A DNA stretch of 64,000 nt from the NCBI GenBank assembly GCA_905221605.1, contig CAJNDS010002001.1:1379001-1443000 (forward strand), in the 5' to 3' direction. The notes beneath the pieces are model-generated. The model did no database searches. It saw nothing but the letters and a program-made list of their open reading frames with translations, and had not been told where the DNA came from. This DNA comes from Symbiodinium natans (Eukaryota > Sar > Dinophyceae > Suessiales > Symbiodiniaceae). Each line of letters begins with the position of its first letter. Position 1 is the stretch's first letter. Positions 31,761-42,688 of this stretch are shown one piece after another. A program made the translations under genes and the position numbers.

Positions 31761-32028
31761 AACAAAACCCTAAATCCAGGTTCCTGAGATTCGCGGAACC
31801 TGGAAAATCCGTCAACCCGATAATTTCTGCATACCCTGTACACCCTACACACCCTAAAGACCGTAGAAACCCCATAAACCGTGCGAACCCTATAAACCCT
31901 ATGAACCCTAGAAACCCTGTAGACCCTTAACCCTGTAAACCCTGTGAACCCTATGTTAACAACGTTGCAAAAGCCCTACATATGAATACATACATAAATC
32001 CATAAATAAATATGCGAATATATATATG

Positions 32029-32112
32029 TATACATACATACATACATACATACATACATACATACATACATACATACATACATACATACATACATACATA
32101 CATACATACATA
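32029..32112. repeat. (TACA)n/(CATA)n microsatellite
   Basis: About 21 uninterrupted tetranucleotide units. The minus-strand frame here reads only a C-M-Y-V repeat and is not a gene. Confidence 0.95.
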
Positions 32113-32236
32113 CACACATATAGCAATCTTGATCCATGCATGTTTAATTTAAATCTTCTTGTATTTACTGTGTTTTTGTTTATATATGTCATATGTACAC
32201 CCTAGAAACCCCTGAGAATCTCCTTAACCCTAACGC

Positions 32237-32328
32237 CCGCAGCGCGCACCGCGGTCCTTGTCCTTGGGCACGAGGGGCGGCAGCGTCACGGAGCCCAATG
32301 AGCCTTCTAAGGCCTTGGCCACTGGGCT
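32237..32328 (-). CDS. Exon, unknown domain
   Basis: Minus-strand reading SPVAKALEGSLGSVTLPPLV then PKDKDRGARCG. GC donor (GCTGCGG|GCGTTAG) and an AG acceptor in tcctctgag. TTTAGGG array 32360-32420 on the right. Confidence 0.5.
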
Positions 32329-32456
32329 CTCAGAGGATCCCGGGCTTTTGGAAAAAAAGGGTTTAGGGTTTAGGGTTTAGGGTTTAGGGTTTAGGGTTTA
32401 GGGTTTAGGGTTTAGGTTTCAAATCCGGGAATGCTGCGCACCCTAGACCACAAACC

Positions 32457-32940
32457 CTAAACCCCGTTTTTGTTTTCTAATTCTGGCTTCCTCCGGCTCT
32501 GAGGGGGGGTGGTGGCTAGCTTCTCTTGGCAGCCCTCGGAGCACCGGAAGATTGCTCTTGGCGACTGGGAAGAAGACGGTGGCCCTGGAAGCTCCAGGAG
32601 AACTTTTTGCGTGGGATTTCTCTGAGAGCCTTCATGGAAAGAATCTGTTTTTGACCGCCAGTAAGTGGGGGAGGGGAGGGATGAGAGATGTAACTGGTGC
32701 GTGAATCGCAACAGTACAAGCAGCAAGGTGGACAGTGGATAGGCGTCTCCTCTTCCTTCCACCGGGAACTGTGGCAGCGGAGTCTGAGCAGGTTTTCCGC
32801 AGGAAGTGCTGCGCACCACAAGGGGGGTGTCATAAAGTTTTGCAACAGACACATTCGATAACAAACAAAGACAAATGTCGATGGCGTTGTGCTGAATGTG
32901 TCAGAAGTCGCCTGCCTTGCTGCCTGAAAAAATGAATGCG
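32457..32940 (-). other. Unique region with an open frame, unrecognised
   Basis: A minus-strand frame at 32457-32864 (135 residues, proline- and serine-rich) begins next to telomere-like units and overlaps a second minus frame and a short plus frame. No domain seen. It may be intronic unique DNA or a gene relic. Confidence 0.25.
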
Positions 32941-33074
32941 GTGCGTCAAAAGACTTTGGTAAGCCAAACCATACCTACGTACAACTTAATACCCTGCACA
33001 ATGAGACCAAGGCCTAAACCCTAAACCCTAAATTCTAGTCCCTGAACCCTGAACCCTAAACCCTAACCCCCCAC

Positions 33075-33140
33075 CAACATCTGTGCGCGCCCAGTGTCGG
33101 GCTTTTCCTCCGTGCTGGGGCTTTCCGGGGGCGCCTGCTC
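33075..33140 (-). CDS. Candidate exon, acidic/proline-rich
   Basis: Minus-strand reading EQAPPESPSTEEKPDTGRAQ; donor TGTTG|GTGGGG at 33074. The other minus frames are also open. Low-complexity linker composition similar to 29744-29815. Confidence 0.4.
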
Positions 33141-33504
33141 ATGAGCATGTAGGGCTCACGCGTAGGGTTGAGGGCTTGCGCGGCTTAGCCCTACAAGCCT
33201 CCCAGGGTTTAGGGTTTGGGGTTTAGGGTTTAGGGTTTAGGGTTTAGGATTTAGGGTTTAGGGTTTAGGGGGTTCAAGGTTCCATGACATGGCTTAGGGT
33301 ATTGGGGGTCCATGTAGGCATCTGCCCTAGAGCCCCAAGTCCCTCTTTACCCTAAACCCTAAACCCTAAACCCTAAACCCTAAACCCTAAACCCTAAACC
33401 CTAAACCAGCTTTGGGGTTCAGAGCTTGAGGGTCTTCGGGCGCTTGGGATTGATTGAGGTCAGACCGCCCCCAAAAGCCCTGAGCTGGAGAAGCTCTTTC
33501 AAAG

Positions 33505-33640
33505 AAGGGCCCGTAAAGAACTACCATTTGCTTAAGAACCCCAAAAACCTAAAAGATGATCATCCCGATATTGCCCTTATAAGGAAGAGTCTTTTCATCT
33601 TCTTGCGGGGTTGCTAAGCAATTGGTAGAGAATACCCCCA
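33505..33640. repeat. Family F dispersed repeat
   Basis: Shares cccgatattgcccttataaggaag and a following gggttgc(t/c)aagcaa with 37990-38130 and, in part, 361-480. No inverted termini recognised. Confidence 0.6.
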
Positions 33641-33749
33641 AAAAAAGCCCCCTGAAGTTCCCAGCCCGGAACCTTAATGGCGTGTGCGCAGAGGGTTGGG
33701 GTCGAGTTTCGGATGTAAGGGTCTGGGCCGAACATAAGTTCTAGCCTTC

Positions 33750-33845
33750 CCACTTAGAAGCCCCTTAAGTGCCCCAATATGGTTATAAGTACAGTTACAA
33801 GTACAGTTATAAGTACAGTTAATAAGTACCATGAACCTTCAAGTA
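33750..33845. mobile_element. Family A foldback, partial
   Basis: Interior (agccccttaagtgccccaat, atggttataagtacagttac) and right end (taccatgaaccttcaagta); the left terminus is missing. Confidence 0.75.
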
Positions 33846-34155
33846 CACCTTGAACCCTCGGCCCTAAACCTAAATAGCACAGCATCTTACAAAGTACGGC
33901 ATGGCTTCGGGAGCCCCAAGCCCCAGCTTTTCGTCCTTATGGCCCCCCCTACCCCCCACCTCCCACCTACACTCCCTCCCTCCCTCCCCCCCTACCAGCC
34001 ACCCGAAACAATAAACCCTAAACTCCCTAAACTCCCCTAAACTCCCTAAACTCCCTAAACTCCCTAAACTTCCTAAACTCCCCAAACTCCCTAAACCCTA
34101 AACCCTCCCACCCCGCCCCCCCCCCGCCCCACCCCGCCCCCCCCCTCCCCCTCAC

Positions 34156-34213
34156 GAGGTGCCTGGAAGCTCCGTGCCTTCGGCCCGGTGCAGCCTGGCT
34201 GCTCCTGCAAGTC
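34156..34213 (-). CDS. Exon, unknown domain
   Basis: The acceptor gcctaccag and canonical donor ACCTC|GTGAGG enclose 58 bp on the minus strand reading DLQEQPGCTGPKARSFQA. Left flank is a C-rich tract; the right flank is degenerate TTTAGGG (34245-34390). Confidence 0.55.
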
Positions 34214-34831
34214 CTGGTAGGCAAGGTGCCGCTTTTTGGGATTTGAGGTTTAGGGGTCCGGGGGTTTGGGGTTTAGGGTTTAGAGGTTTGGGGTTTCGAG
34301 GTTTAGGGTTTAGGAGTTTAGGGGTTTGGGGTTTCGAGGTTTAGGCTTTAGGAGTTTAGGGTTGAGTGTACGAGGTTTCGGGTTTGGGGCGTAGGGGTCA
34401 AAAAGGGCTTGAGGGCTGTTAGGGTGTCAGGGTACACCAACCTAAGTGAGGCCGAAGAGCACTCCCAGTTAAGTATTGAAAACACACAAACCAACCCCAC
34501 TTCTGCTTCTGCGAAGTGCTTGGGGCTTGCTTTGTTGGGTATTCCCTAAACCCTAAGCCCTTAAACCCTAAACTCTAAACCTGAAACTACGAAACCTGAG
34601 TGGCGCACTGAATTTTGGGAAGCATCTTCTGAGCTTAGATTCGGGGGCCCTAGAAAAAAGAAATTTCTCATGGCGGTATAAGGGCTATATAGCGATGAGG
34701 GGGCACTGAAAATCAAAAAGGCATTCTCAGATCAACCCCTGTCTAAACCCTAAACCCTAAACCCTAACCCTAAACCCTAAACCTTAAACCCTACACCCCA
34801 CACCCCAAACCCTAAACCCTAAACCCTAAAC

Positions 34832-34918
34832 CCGGGCTTCTTGAGAAGCTGTCCTTCGACTTCTTCAGCACGGCGTTGGAGTTGTTGAGCAGCGTGACAG
34901 TCAGGGCATGGCTCTCGC
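34832..34918 (-). CDS. Exon, beta-strand-like segment
   Basis: The acceptor tcttgccag and a donor formed by GTTTAGGG at 34831 enclose 87 bp on the minus strand. It reads GESHA then LTVTLLNNSNAVLKKSKDSF. The pattern resembles a beta strand of an Ig-like (MSP/ASH-type) fold, but one strand does not establish that. CCCTAAA lies directly at the donor. Confidence 0.65.
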
Positions 34919-35550
34919 CTGGCAAGAGTATGGGTGTTTCAGGGTTTCGGGTTTAGGTTTAGGGTTTAGGGTTTAGGGTTTTGGGTTTAGGGTTTAGGGT
35001 TAGAGGAAGGTTGGGCTTCCTAGTTGCTGAGTACCCTGGGTCAAAAAAGGTTAACCTTTCAATTCGGGTAGAATCATATTTGGGCCACGGGATTTCAGGT
35101 TTGAAAGATAGGGCTTCGGGCTTAGGATTTAGGCTGTGCATTTGGGATTTGAGGATTTAGTGTAGGGTCAAAGAGTGGTTTTACCTTTCAGGATACTGAA
35201 GATGGTTGGACTTTGTTGCGGTGCCCGTGTGACAGCGGGGATGCTAATGGATGAGTCCTCAGGGCCCTCAAGGGGTTCAACATCAAGTGCCTCGGGGGGT
35301 TTGTTTCGGGTTTCAAGGCTTACAAGCCGTTGGGTGCTGTGTGTGGGGCCCTTTATCCTACATCCTGAACCTTGACCCGCAAAGACTCCCAGCCTAAGAT
35401 CCCGAAGTCTACGCCTCAACCCCCCGTAAACACCAAACCCTAAACACCAAATCCTAAACCCTGAACCCTAAACCCTAAACCCTAAACACTAAATCCTAAA
35501 CCCTAAATATCCCAAAAGTCCTATAAACCCTAAAACTTCACCTCTTTCCA

Positions 35551-35612
35551 GAAGAAGCTTTTCGGGCAGTTTGGACTGGACACCTCGCTGCCTGCCAACC
35601 CTGCCATCCCGT
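35551..35612. CDS. Candidate exon, strand ambiguous
   Basis: On the plus strand tctttccag then KKLFGQFGLDTSLPANPAIP and a GTAAGG donor form an excellent exon. On the minus strand a GGATGGCAG acceptor, LAGSEVSSPNCPKSFFWKE and a GAG|GTGAAG donor are equally acceptable. The minus strand fits the surrounding gene. A decayed copy lies at 35883-35950. Confidence 0.45.
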
Positions 35613-35792
35613 AAGGGTTCCATGTACCCATACGGTTGGGGTTTAGGGTTTAGGGTTTAGGGTTTAAGGGTTAAGGGTTTAGGGTTTAGGGTTTATATAG
35701 GGTTTAGGGTTTATGGTTTAGGGTTTAGGGTGTTCAAGGGTTTAAGGGTTTAAGGGTTTAAGGTTTTAAGGGTTTAAGGGTTTAGGATTATG

Positions 35793-35866
35793 GGTTTGGA
35801 TCCTAACTTAGGTTATAAGTCCCTTAACTATAGCTAGTGTACTAAAGGGGCCCCTCCTTGTAAAGC
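35793..35866. mobile_element. Family C fragment, inverted
   Basis: Reads as the reverse complement of the family core (ggatcctaacttaggttata, cccttaactatagctagt) and ends ggggcccctccttgta. Confidence 0.75.
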
Positions 35867-35882
35867 CTAAACCCTAAACCCT

Positions 35883-35985
35883 CGCCTCTTTCCGAAAAAA
35901 AAACTTTTAGGGCAGTTTTGGCTGGACACCTCAATGTCTGCATCCCTACAGGGTTCCATGTACCCATACGGTTGGGGTTTAGGGT
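35883..35985. pseudogene. Decayed duplicate of the 35551-35650 exon segment
   Basis: Shares ctctttcc, cttttagggcagttt, ctggacacctc and then gggttccatgtacccatacggttgg with the first copy. A poly-A run replaces the acceptor, part of the exon is deleted, and the plus-strand donor is lost. Confidence 0.75.
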
Positions 35986-36534
35986 TCGGGTTTCGGGGTT
36001 TGGGGTTTAGGGTTTAGGGTACATCAAAGCTACTCTGCAGGCACCTCTTTTCGGGCAGAAATTATCATCTGAAGTAGGGTTTACAGTCTTTTGTATCCCC
36101 AAAAAGACACCAATTTTATACACTCACCAACATTAAAAAAAAAAAACAGAAGCCGAAATGTACCCACCCTAAGCCCTAAAACCGAAAACCCCTAAAACCC
36201 CTAAACCCGAAACCTGAAACCCTAAACGCCTAAACGCCTAAACGCCTAAACCCCTAAACCCCGAAACCCCTAAACCCCTACACCCCTAAAACCCTAAACC
36301 CCTAAACCCCTAAACCCCAAAAACCCTAAGCCCCAAACCCTAACCCTAAACCCTAAACCCAACGAAAGGACTCTCCACTTCATCACGCCTAGAAAGCGCT
36401 TTGCCACTTCGTAGCCCGTTCTAAAGGCGATGGTTGCCTGGCCCGAAGGTGTGGCTATGTTCAGTGTTTTTTGGGATTTGTTTGGTGTTATGGGGTCATA
36501 TGTACGTAGCATGTATATGCAATATGCGATATGT

Positions 36535-36570
36535 ATAAGTATATGTGTATATGTATATGTATATATGTAG

Positions 36571-36608
<38 letters not shown>

Positions 36609-36625
36609 ATGTAGATGTATATGAA
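36535..36625. repeat. (ATGTAT)n microsatellite
   Basis: Hexanucleotide repeat with two gtagatgtat variants. Open frames across it on both strands are repeat translations. Confidence 0.9.
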
Positions 36626-36644
36626 TACATCATATGTCTATGTA

Positions 36645-36730
36645 TCGTACAGCTATCTGGGGCTGCTAGAAGATTATCTTGCCAACGGCCGCAGGTACCG
36701 AACTCCAAGCTTGGCCCTCAGCGTCTGATT
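36645..36730. CDS. Possible exon, strand ambiguous
   Basis: Unique island between the microsatellite and the longest uniform TTTAGGG array. Plus strand: YLGLLEDYLANGR with a GTACCG donor. Minus strand: TLRAKLGVRYLRPLA after a cctaaaatcag acceptor. Either could be a TPR-like helix. Confidence 0.3.
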
Positions 36731-36736
36731 TTAGGT

Positions 36737-36955
36737 AGGGTTTAGGGTTTAGGGTTTAGGGTTTAGGGTTTAGGGTTTAGGGTTTAGGGTTTAGGGTTTA
36801 GGGTTTAGGGTTTAGGGTTTAGGGTTTAGGGTTTAGGGTTTAGGGTTTAGGGTTTAGGGTTTAGGGTTTAGGGTTTAGGGTTTAGGGTTTAGGGTTTAGG
36901 GTTTTTAGGGTTTAGGGTTTAGGGTTTAGGGTTTAGGGTTTAGGGTTTAGGGCTT
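36737..36955 (+). repeat. Long TTTAGGG array
   Basis: About 31 units with one TTTTTAGGG interruption at 36901. Confidence 0.95.
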
Positions 36956-37407
36956 AGGTGAGCTCCCCGAACAAGCTTAACAAATTGGAGTACGGGCCCT
37001 GGTGACCCCAACGTGTCTCGGGCTTCGGGCTTTTGGCTTAGGGGTCCTAACGCCCAAGCGTCCTAAACCCTAAACCCTAAACCCTAAACCCCAAACCCTA
37101 AACCCCCAAAACCCTAAATCCTAACCCCCTAAATCTTAAGCCCCTCAACCCTAAACCCCCACACCCTAAATCCTACATTGGAAACCTCTAGGATATGAGG
37201 GTTGAACCTTTCAGCACAGTGTTCGCAGCCTGGGAGCCCTAGACATCTAAACGCCCGAAGTCGCATGAGGCCCTACACCCCCAAAAAACCAAAACCCTGA
37301 ACGCCTACAGCCACACACAAGGAGGCCCCTAAACCCTAAACCCTAAACCCTAAACCCTAAACCCCAAACCCCAAACCCTAAACCCTAAACCCTAAACCCT
37401 AAAAGGC

Positions 37408-37491
37408 CTGATCCCACTGTTGCATGTGCTCCCGCTCCAAGCCCACGTTGTGGTAGGCGATCGAGAGGATCGTGTAGTCATCCTGGCTGGC
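37408..37491 (-). CDS. Exon encoding a TPR-like repeat
   Basis: Minus-strand reading ASQDD then YTILSIAYHNVGLEREHMQQ and WDQA. The A-Y-x-N-V-G spacing and following W/Y-x2-A are the TPR consensus. Acceptor ctacggaag at 37492; donor GC (GATCAG|GCCTTT) just before the CCCTAAA array at 37328-37405. The exon is 84 bp (28 codons), nearly one TPR unit. Confidence 0.75.
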
Positions 37492-37703
37492 CTTCCGTAG
37501 GGCGTAGGGTTTATGGTTTAGGGTTTAGGGTTTAGGGTTTGGGGTTTGGGGTTTGGGGTTTAGGGTTTAGGGTTTATACGGCACCTTTATACAAGTAACT
37601 TAGGGAACCACCCATATTAGGTGGCGTAGGAGGTTTTGCTTTTAGTGGTTTGGATCTAGGTGCTACGACTTCGGGTGTACCCAAGCCCACCTTCACTTGC
37701 TAC

Positions 37704-37862
37704 ACCTAGCTCTTTAAAGTAGTTCCTGGATGTCCCTTCTTTGTCAAAATTGTCCCACCTAGCTCTTAAAGTAGTTCCTGGATGTCCCTTCTTTGTCAAA
37801 ATTGTCCCACCTAGCTCTTAAAGTAGTTCCTGGATGTCCCTTCTTTGTCAAAATTGTCCCCT
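37704..37862. repeat. 52-bp tandem repeat, three copies
   Basis: Units begin acctagctctt at 37704, 37757 and 37809 and are identical apart from one extra T in the first. Confidence 0.95.
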
Positions 37863-37989
37863 TCTGTTGCCTACAAGTCATGTAGCCACCCATCTGCACA
37901 TGAAAACGGCATGGAAAGGAGGACAGCCAGCTCCTCCCGCCTGCGTGTCTACGCTCTCGATCTTCTTGTTCCTCAGGGCTTGCACATTT

Positions 37990-38130
37990 CAAACCTACTG
38001 TTTGCGTAAAAACCCCCGCCCCCCAAGAACAAAAGATAATAATCCCGATATGGCCCTTATAAGGAAGAACATCCCTTTGCTTTCTTCATGTCATTCTATT
38101 TTTTGAGGGTTGCCAAGCAAATAGTAGTAA
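37990..38130. repeat. Family F dispersed repeat
   Basis: Second copy of the 33505 repeat (atcccgatatggcccttata…gggttgccaagcaa). Confidence 0.6.
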
Positions 38131-39142
38131 TGAGTGTCACGGCTCAGCTTCGAGGGTTATAGGGCTTACGGTTCCCTAAGCCCTAAACCCGAAACCCTAA
38201 ACCATTGACAGATATGAAACAGGGTTTATACTACTGTTATTGGTGAGTGTATATAAGGTTCCGTTTTTAACTATTGGTGAGTGTATATACCTGGTGTCCT
38301 TTTGGGTACAAGAAATATATATCCTACTTCATATGCTGCAAGGGGTAGGGTTTAGAGGGTTCAAGCTTGAAGCTTCGGACAGTTGATAGCTCAGAGGTTC
38401 CATACCCGAAGGCCTCCCGCCTCCAAGGCCTGAAATGCCTCAACCTCATGGGTTCCCACCCTACTACCCCTCTATACTTCCCCCCCTCGGTGCCCCACAG
38501 AACTGAGGCCATTTAAAGGCAAACGAGCTGCAGCATGTCTAAAGCAACCAAGGAATGCTGTAGCGCCTCAGCTGAGGAGGGGGGGGGGAGGTCGGCGCTT
38601 AGGTTGATGGTTTCGGTTGAGGTTTCCTGTAGCCCCAAACCCTACGAACCCCTAAACCCGCCATTCGTTTTGGGGATACAGGCAGGCGCAAGTTAAAGGT
38701 CGGACTTGTGGGGGACGGCAGGAACGAAAGCGAGTGCAGTTGCTCGAGAAGCCGAAGGAGAATTTTGTCGACCGAACAGGAAAGAGTGAGACCTGCAATT
38801 AAACCCTAAACCTAAAAACCCTAAACCCTAAACCTAAAACACCCTCACCCTAAACCAAAAAAACCCAGACAATAAAGCCCTAGTCTTGTTGGCTCAGCGC
38901 CGCCTCCTCCTGTCAAGCTCCCCTGAACTCCTGGAAGCTCCTGTTTAAACCCCAGATCCACAATCCTAGCTGCTACTAGACACGGGAGAAACCTAGGAAT
39001 AAAGAGGGTACCCTTTTTGGTTTTAAGGGGATATCAAGGCAACCCCAGCCCTTAAAAAAAAGGAAACAAGGGCCTACTCCCGGTCCTGGCTGCTACAAGA
39101 ATTTGGAGGGCTGAGGGCCTATGGGGTTCAGGGTTCAGGTTT

Positions 39143-39265
39143 AGGGCTCAGGGCTTTGGGTTTGAGAATCTCTGCTACAAGTAGAGTGGGCCCTCTGAAA
39201 CATAATATAGGGCTCGGGGCTTTGGGATTGAGAATCTCTACTACTAGTAGAATGGGCCCTCTGAA
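39143..39265. repeat. Tandem duplication of about 60 bp
   Basis: The block gggctc(a/g)gggctttggg…ttgagaatctct…gggccctctgaa occurs twice in a row with a few differences. Confidence 0.85.
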
Positions 39266-39914
39266 CATATTGCGAACAATAGTCCTCTTAAACCCTCAAC
39301 CCTAACCCCTAAACCCTGAACCCTAAACCCTAAACCTTACACCCAAGAAGGGCAAATATGAAATGCCCCCAGACCCCTATCGAGTCTAGGGTTCAGGGCC
39401 TAATACGGGTTGGGGCCTTAGGCTAAGGGTTCTACAGCTCTACACCCCAAAACCAAAACCTTGGGGTTCAGGGTTTAGGGTCTAGGGTTTAGGTTTAGGT
39501 TCCCTTATAAGCCCCTTTAAGCAAAAAAGGGGCACCCTTTTGAAGCCTAGGTTACTGGGCAGCCTAGAGGGTGCAGGGTTTAGGGTTCGACCCTTTAAAG
39601 CCCTGGCACGGAGCTCCTGGGCCCCCGAAGCCCCCTGCCCCCTAACCTGCAACTCCTGAACACAAAAGAGGCCACAAAAACTAAACCCTAAACCCTAAAC
39701 CCTAAACCCTAAACCCTAAACCCTGAACCCTAAACCCTAAACCCTAAACCCCAAATCCTAAACCCTAAAGCCAAACCCTGTACTTGCATGGACCATCCTG
39801 CAAGGATACATCGAAGCTGTCCGCACACATTCAGGGAATTGGGTTGAAGGCTTTGGGGGTTTAGGTCTAGGGCTTAGGTTTAGGGTTAAGGTTGAGGGTT
39901 TAGGGTTGGCGAGC

Positions 39915-39980
39915 CTTGTCGTGCTTCTCCAGCTTGGAGAGCACGGCGCAAAGATTGAGATGTGTTCCCGCCAGGGTCAC
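39915..39980 (-). CDS. Exon encoding a TPR-like repeat
   Basis: Minus-strand reading VTL then AGTHLNLCAVLSKLEKHDK. A TPR helix A (L-N-L-x3-L-x2-L-x-K-H-x-K-A) is clear. Acceptor ctgatag at 39981; GC donor (GACAAG|GCTCGC). 66 bp, 22 codons, phase 0 at both ends. Confidence 0.8.
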
Positions 39981-40129
39981 CTATCAGAGCAACCCAAAGC
40001 CATAAACCCTGGACCCTAAACCCTGTACCCTAGACCCTGAACCCTAACCCCCCAAATCCCTGAACCCAACGTCTCAAGGTCTGGAGGTTTAGGGTTTTGG
40101 GGCGGCCTAGACTCCTACTCCCCCTTCCC

Positions 40130-40168
<39 letters not shown>

Positions 40169-40380
40169 AAATCCGAGACCCGTAAATCCCCAAGCCCAAA
40201 TTACTCTGAATCCTTAAAAACCTCAAACACTAAATCGCTAAGACCCTAAAACCCTAAACCGCGAAGACGCTAAACCCTAAACCCGAAGACTTTACGTTTT
40301 AGGGCTATAAGGCTTAGGGTTCTAGGGCTTCAGGCTTCCGAAACCTAGCCTCTCAACTGTAAGCCCCTGAACCACAGCCT

Positions 40381-40481
40381 TACAAGGAGGGGCCCCAATA
40401 CTATACTGACCACTGTGAGGCGACTCATAACCTAAGTTAGGGTCCATAGAACCCAGTTAGGAGGGGCGGGGCCCTCCTTGT
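40381..40481. mobile_element. Foldback element, family C
   Basis: Termini tacaaggaggggcccc and ggggccctccttgta are inverted. The core (cctaagttagggtcc) is shortened relative to 59150-59278. Confidence 0.85.
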
Positions 40482-40834
40482 ATTTTAGGGTTTCGCGGTC
40501 CGCCAAAGCCCGGCCTCGTCTGTTTTGAGTTCCACTTCCAGCCTCAGCTATTTTGAACTTTGGCATGTGTTGTATTTTTTCCATTTTATCCAAAACCCTA
40601 AACCCTAAACCCTGTACCCTGTACCCTAAACCCTAAACCCTAAACCCAAGATTGCCTGAGAGAAGCTTTGAGCGAATCCGCGTTCAAAGGAGCACAGGAG
40701 ACCACGAACTATTTCAAGCATCCAGCATTAATTACGCCCAAGCCGCCCAAAATCACTAACCGAATAATTGTTTCAGACATCCTTTTACACCCTAAACCCC
40801 AAACCCTAGACCCTATAACCGAATGTTTCAAAAC

Positions 40835-40917
40835 CTCCTTGAAAGGGAAGCCGAGAAGCTTCAGCGCTCTTCGCAAGTAGCCCAAGGCTCCATGGAACTT
40901 GCCCACCTTCGCGCGCT
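40835..40917 (-). CDS. Exon encoding a TPR-like repeat
   Basis: Minus-strand reading ERAKV then GKFHGALGYLRRALKLLG and FPFKE: G-K-F/Y-x2-A-L-x-Y-x2-A-L is the second half of a TPR. Acceptor acttccgag; donor GTTTTG at 40834 (or GA three bases earlier). It complements the helix A exon at 39915-39980. Confidence 0.75.
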
Positions 40918-41398
40918 CTCGGAAGTGTGGGCTTCTAAAACCCTAAACCCTACAAAGCCGAAACCCTAAATCCAAAACCCTAAACCCTAAATCCTGGTTT
41001 ACTAGACCTTGGTGTTTGGCCAGCCTGCAAAACACACCCTACACCAAGGCCACGAACAAAGTTTTTTTCGGTAGGGGTAGTTCTACACTCCCCCCTGAAG
41101 AAAAAAGTTGTTCAATGCTCCCTTCGGTTTAGGGTTTAGGGACATGAATATTTGTTGATCAAGTATACCTAGAGCTTGCTGCTTTCAGATGCCAAAAAGC
41201 CGTAAACCCCCCGACCCTGAACCCTGAGCTTGTCCACGAGACTGATGGGGGATTCGCTACTTGAGGAAGGACTTTTTGAGTACCCAAAACAGGTATGGTC
41301 ATTTCTTTAAATTAGGGTTAGGGTCCCTTTTGGTGTTACTATTCTAAATATTTAGGGTACCCAAAGGGGGACCATAATTAGGAAACTGACCATGTGTG

Positions 41399-41492
41399 TG
41401 TATATATATACATATATACATACGTATGTATGTATGTATGTATGTATGTATGTATGTATGTATGTATGTATGTATGTATGTATGTATATGTA
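41399..41492. repeat. (GTAT)n microsatellite
   Basis: Mixed TATA then about 17 GTAT units. Confidence 0.95.
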
Positions 41493-41572
41493 GGCCCTGC
41501 ATGAACGTCGGACCCTCAAGCAGGTCTTCATGATTGAGACAAACCTCCCAGGCGAAGATGGTACCTCAAGTT
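41493..41572. CDS. Possible exon, strand ambiguous
   Basis: Plus strand after tatatgtag reads ALHERRTLKQVFMIETNLPG. Minus strand after cctgggag reads FVSIMKTCLRVRRSC. Unique island between a microsatellite and mixed arrays, so the exon setting fits, but I cannot choose a strand. Confidence 0.3.
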
Positions 41573-41778
41573 ATAGGGCTAGGGCTTAGGGTTCTAAACC
41601 CTAAACCCTAAACCCCAAACCCCAAACCCTAAACCCTAAACCCTAAACCCAAGATCGACCCGTCCTTGATACCTGAACGGAGTCCGAGCTCAACCCTAAA
41701 CCGTTGGGTGCTTTCGAGTTTTGTGCAGTTCGGGCTTAGGAAGCCTCAGCCTTAAAACCATGAAGGTTGAGAGGCTAG

Positions 41779-42090
41779 GATTTGGGTTTTAGGGGTTTAG
41801 GGGTTTAGGGGTTTAGGGGTTTAGGGGTTTAGGGGTTTAGGGGTTTAGGGGTTTAGGGGTTTAGGGGTTTAGGGGTTTAGGGGTTTAGGGGTTAGGGGTT
41901 TAGGGGTAGGGTTTAGGAGTTTAGGGGTTTAGGGGTTTAGGGGTTTAGGGGTTTAGGGGTTTAGGGGTTTAGGGGTTTAGGGGTTTAGGGGTTTAGGGGT
42001 TTAGGGGTTAGGAGGTTTAGGGTTTAGGGTTGAGGGTTTAGGGGTAGGGTTTAGGGGTTTAAGGCAAGTTTAGGGTTTAGGGTTTAGGAG
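41779..42090 (+). repeat. TTTAGGGG 8-mer array
   Basis: About 35 units, predominantly the 8-base variant with one extra G, drifting to TTTAGGG at the right end. A homogenised variant of the usual 7-mer. Confidence 0.95.
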
Positions 42091-42100
42091 TTTGGGGGGC

Positions 42101-42159
42101 CTTTTTGTAGTAGCAGCCCAGGTTGTTGCAGGTCGTGGCCAGCAAGGAGGTGCTGTCGC
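42101..42159 (-). CDS. Exon encoding a TPR-like repeat
   Basis: Minus-strand reading GDST then SLLATTCNNLGCYYKK, matching TPR helix A (A-x-T-x-N-N-L-G-x-Y-Y). GC donor (AAAAAG|GCCCCC); acceptor probably ttcccgcgag. Telomere-like arrays of mixed register lie on both sides. Confidence 0.75.
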
Positions 42160-42533
42160 CTCGCGGGAACCGTGCCGAAAGAGGTTTGGGGGTTTGTTTA
42201 GGGGGGTGTTTGGGGTTAGAGGGTCGAGGTTTTAGGGTTTTAGGGGGGGGGGGGGGTTAGGGGTTTCAGGGGGGTTTAGAGGGTTTAGGGGGTTAGGGGG
42301 TTTAGGGGGGCAGAGCGATCTCTCCTCTCGCCAACTAAGTTCTGATTCCCCAAATCCTCATACCCTAAGCCCAACAATCGGGCACCCTAAACCCTAAACC
42401 CTAAACCCTAAACCCTAAACCCTAAGCCCTAAACCCTAAACCCTAAACCCTAAACCCTAAACCCTAAACCCCGGGTGAACTACCTGGAAACTTGTCCAGA
42501 GCCCGACTGCTTAGCCGACTCTTCGAACTCCCT

Positions 42534-42688
42534 ACATGGAGGGCCCCCCCCCCCCCTTACTATACTAGCTATAGTTCAGTGACTTATCACCGAAGTTAGG
42601 ATCCTATGATGCAATCTGGGGCTGTTATAACTCTACTTATAGCTAGGGGGGGGGGGGGGGGTGGAAGGGGGTCCCTCCTTTGTACACC
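42534..42688. mobile_element. Foldback element, family C
   Basis: Left tacatggagggccccc and right ggggtccctcctttgta termini are inverted. The core (actagctatagtt, gaagttaggatcct) is shared; a G-run precedes the right terminus. Confidence 0.85.

Larger units (their letters stand above)
37492..39914. other. Intronic stretch, about 2.4 kb
   Basis: Contains the 52-bp tandem repeat, a family F copy, two gttattggtgagtgtatat repeats (38235-38295), the 60-bp duplication, and a CCCTAAA array (39680-39770). A small island at 39780-39840 is open on the minus strand but too short to call. Confidence 0.5.

Noticed and set aside
31956-32192. Membrane-like protein with repeated C-M-Y-V
   Set aside because: Translation of the TACA/CATA microsatellite.
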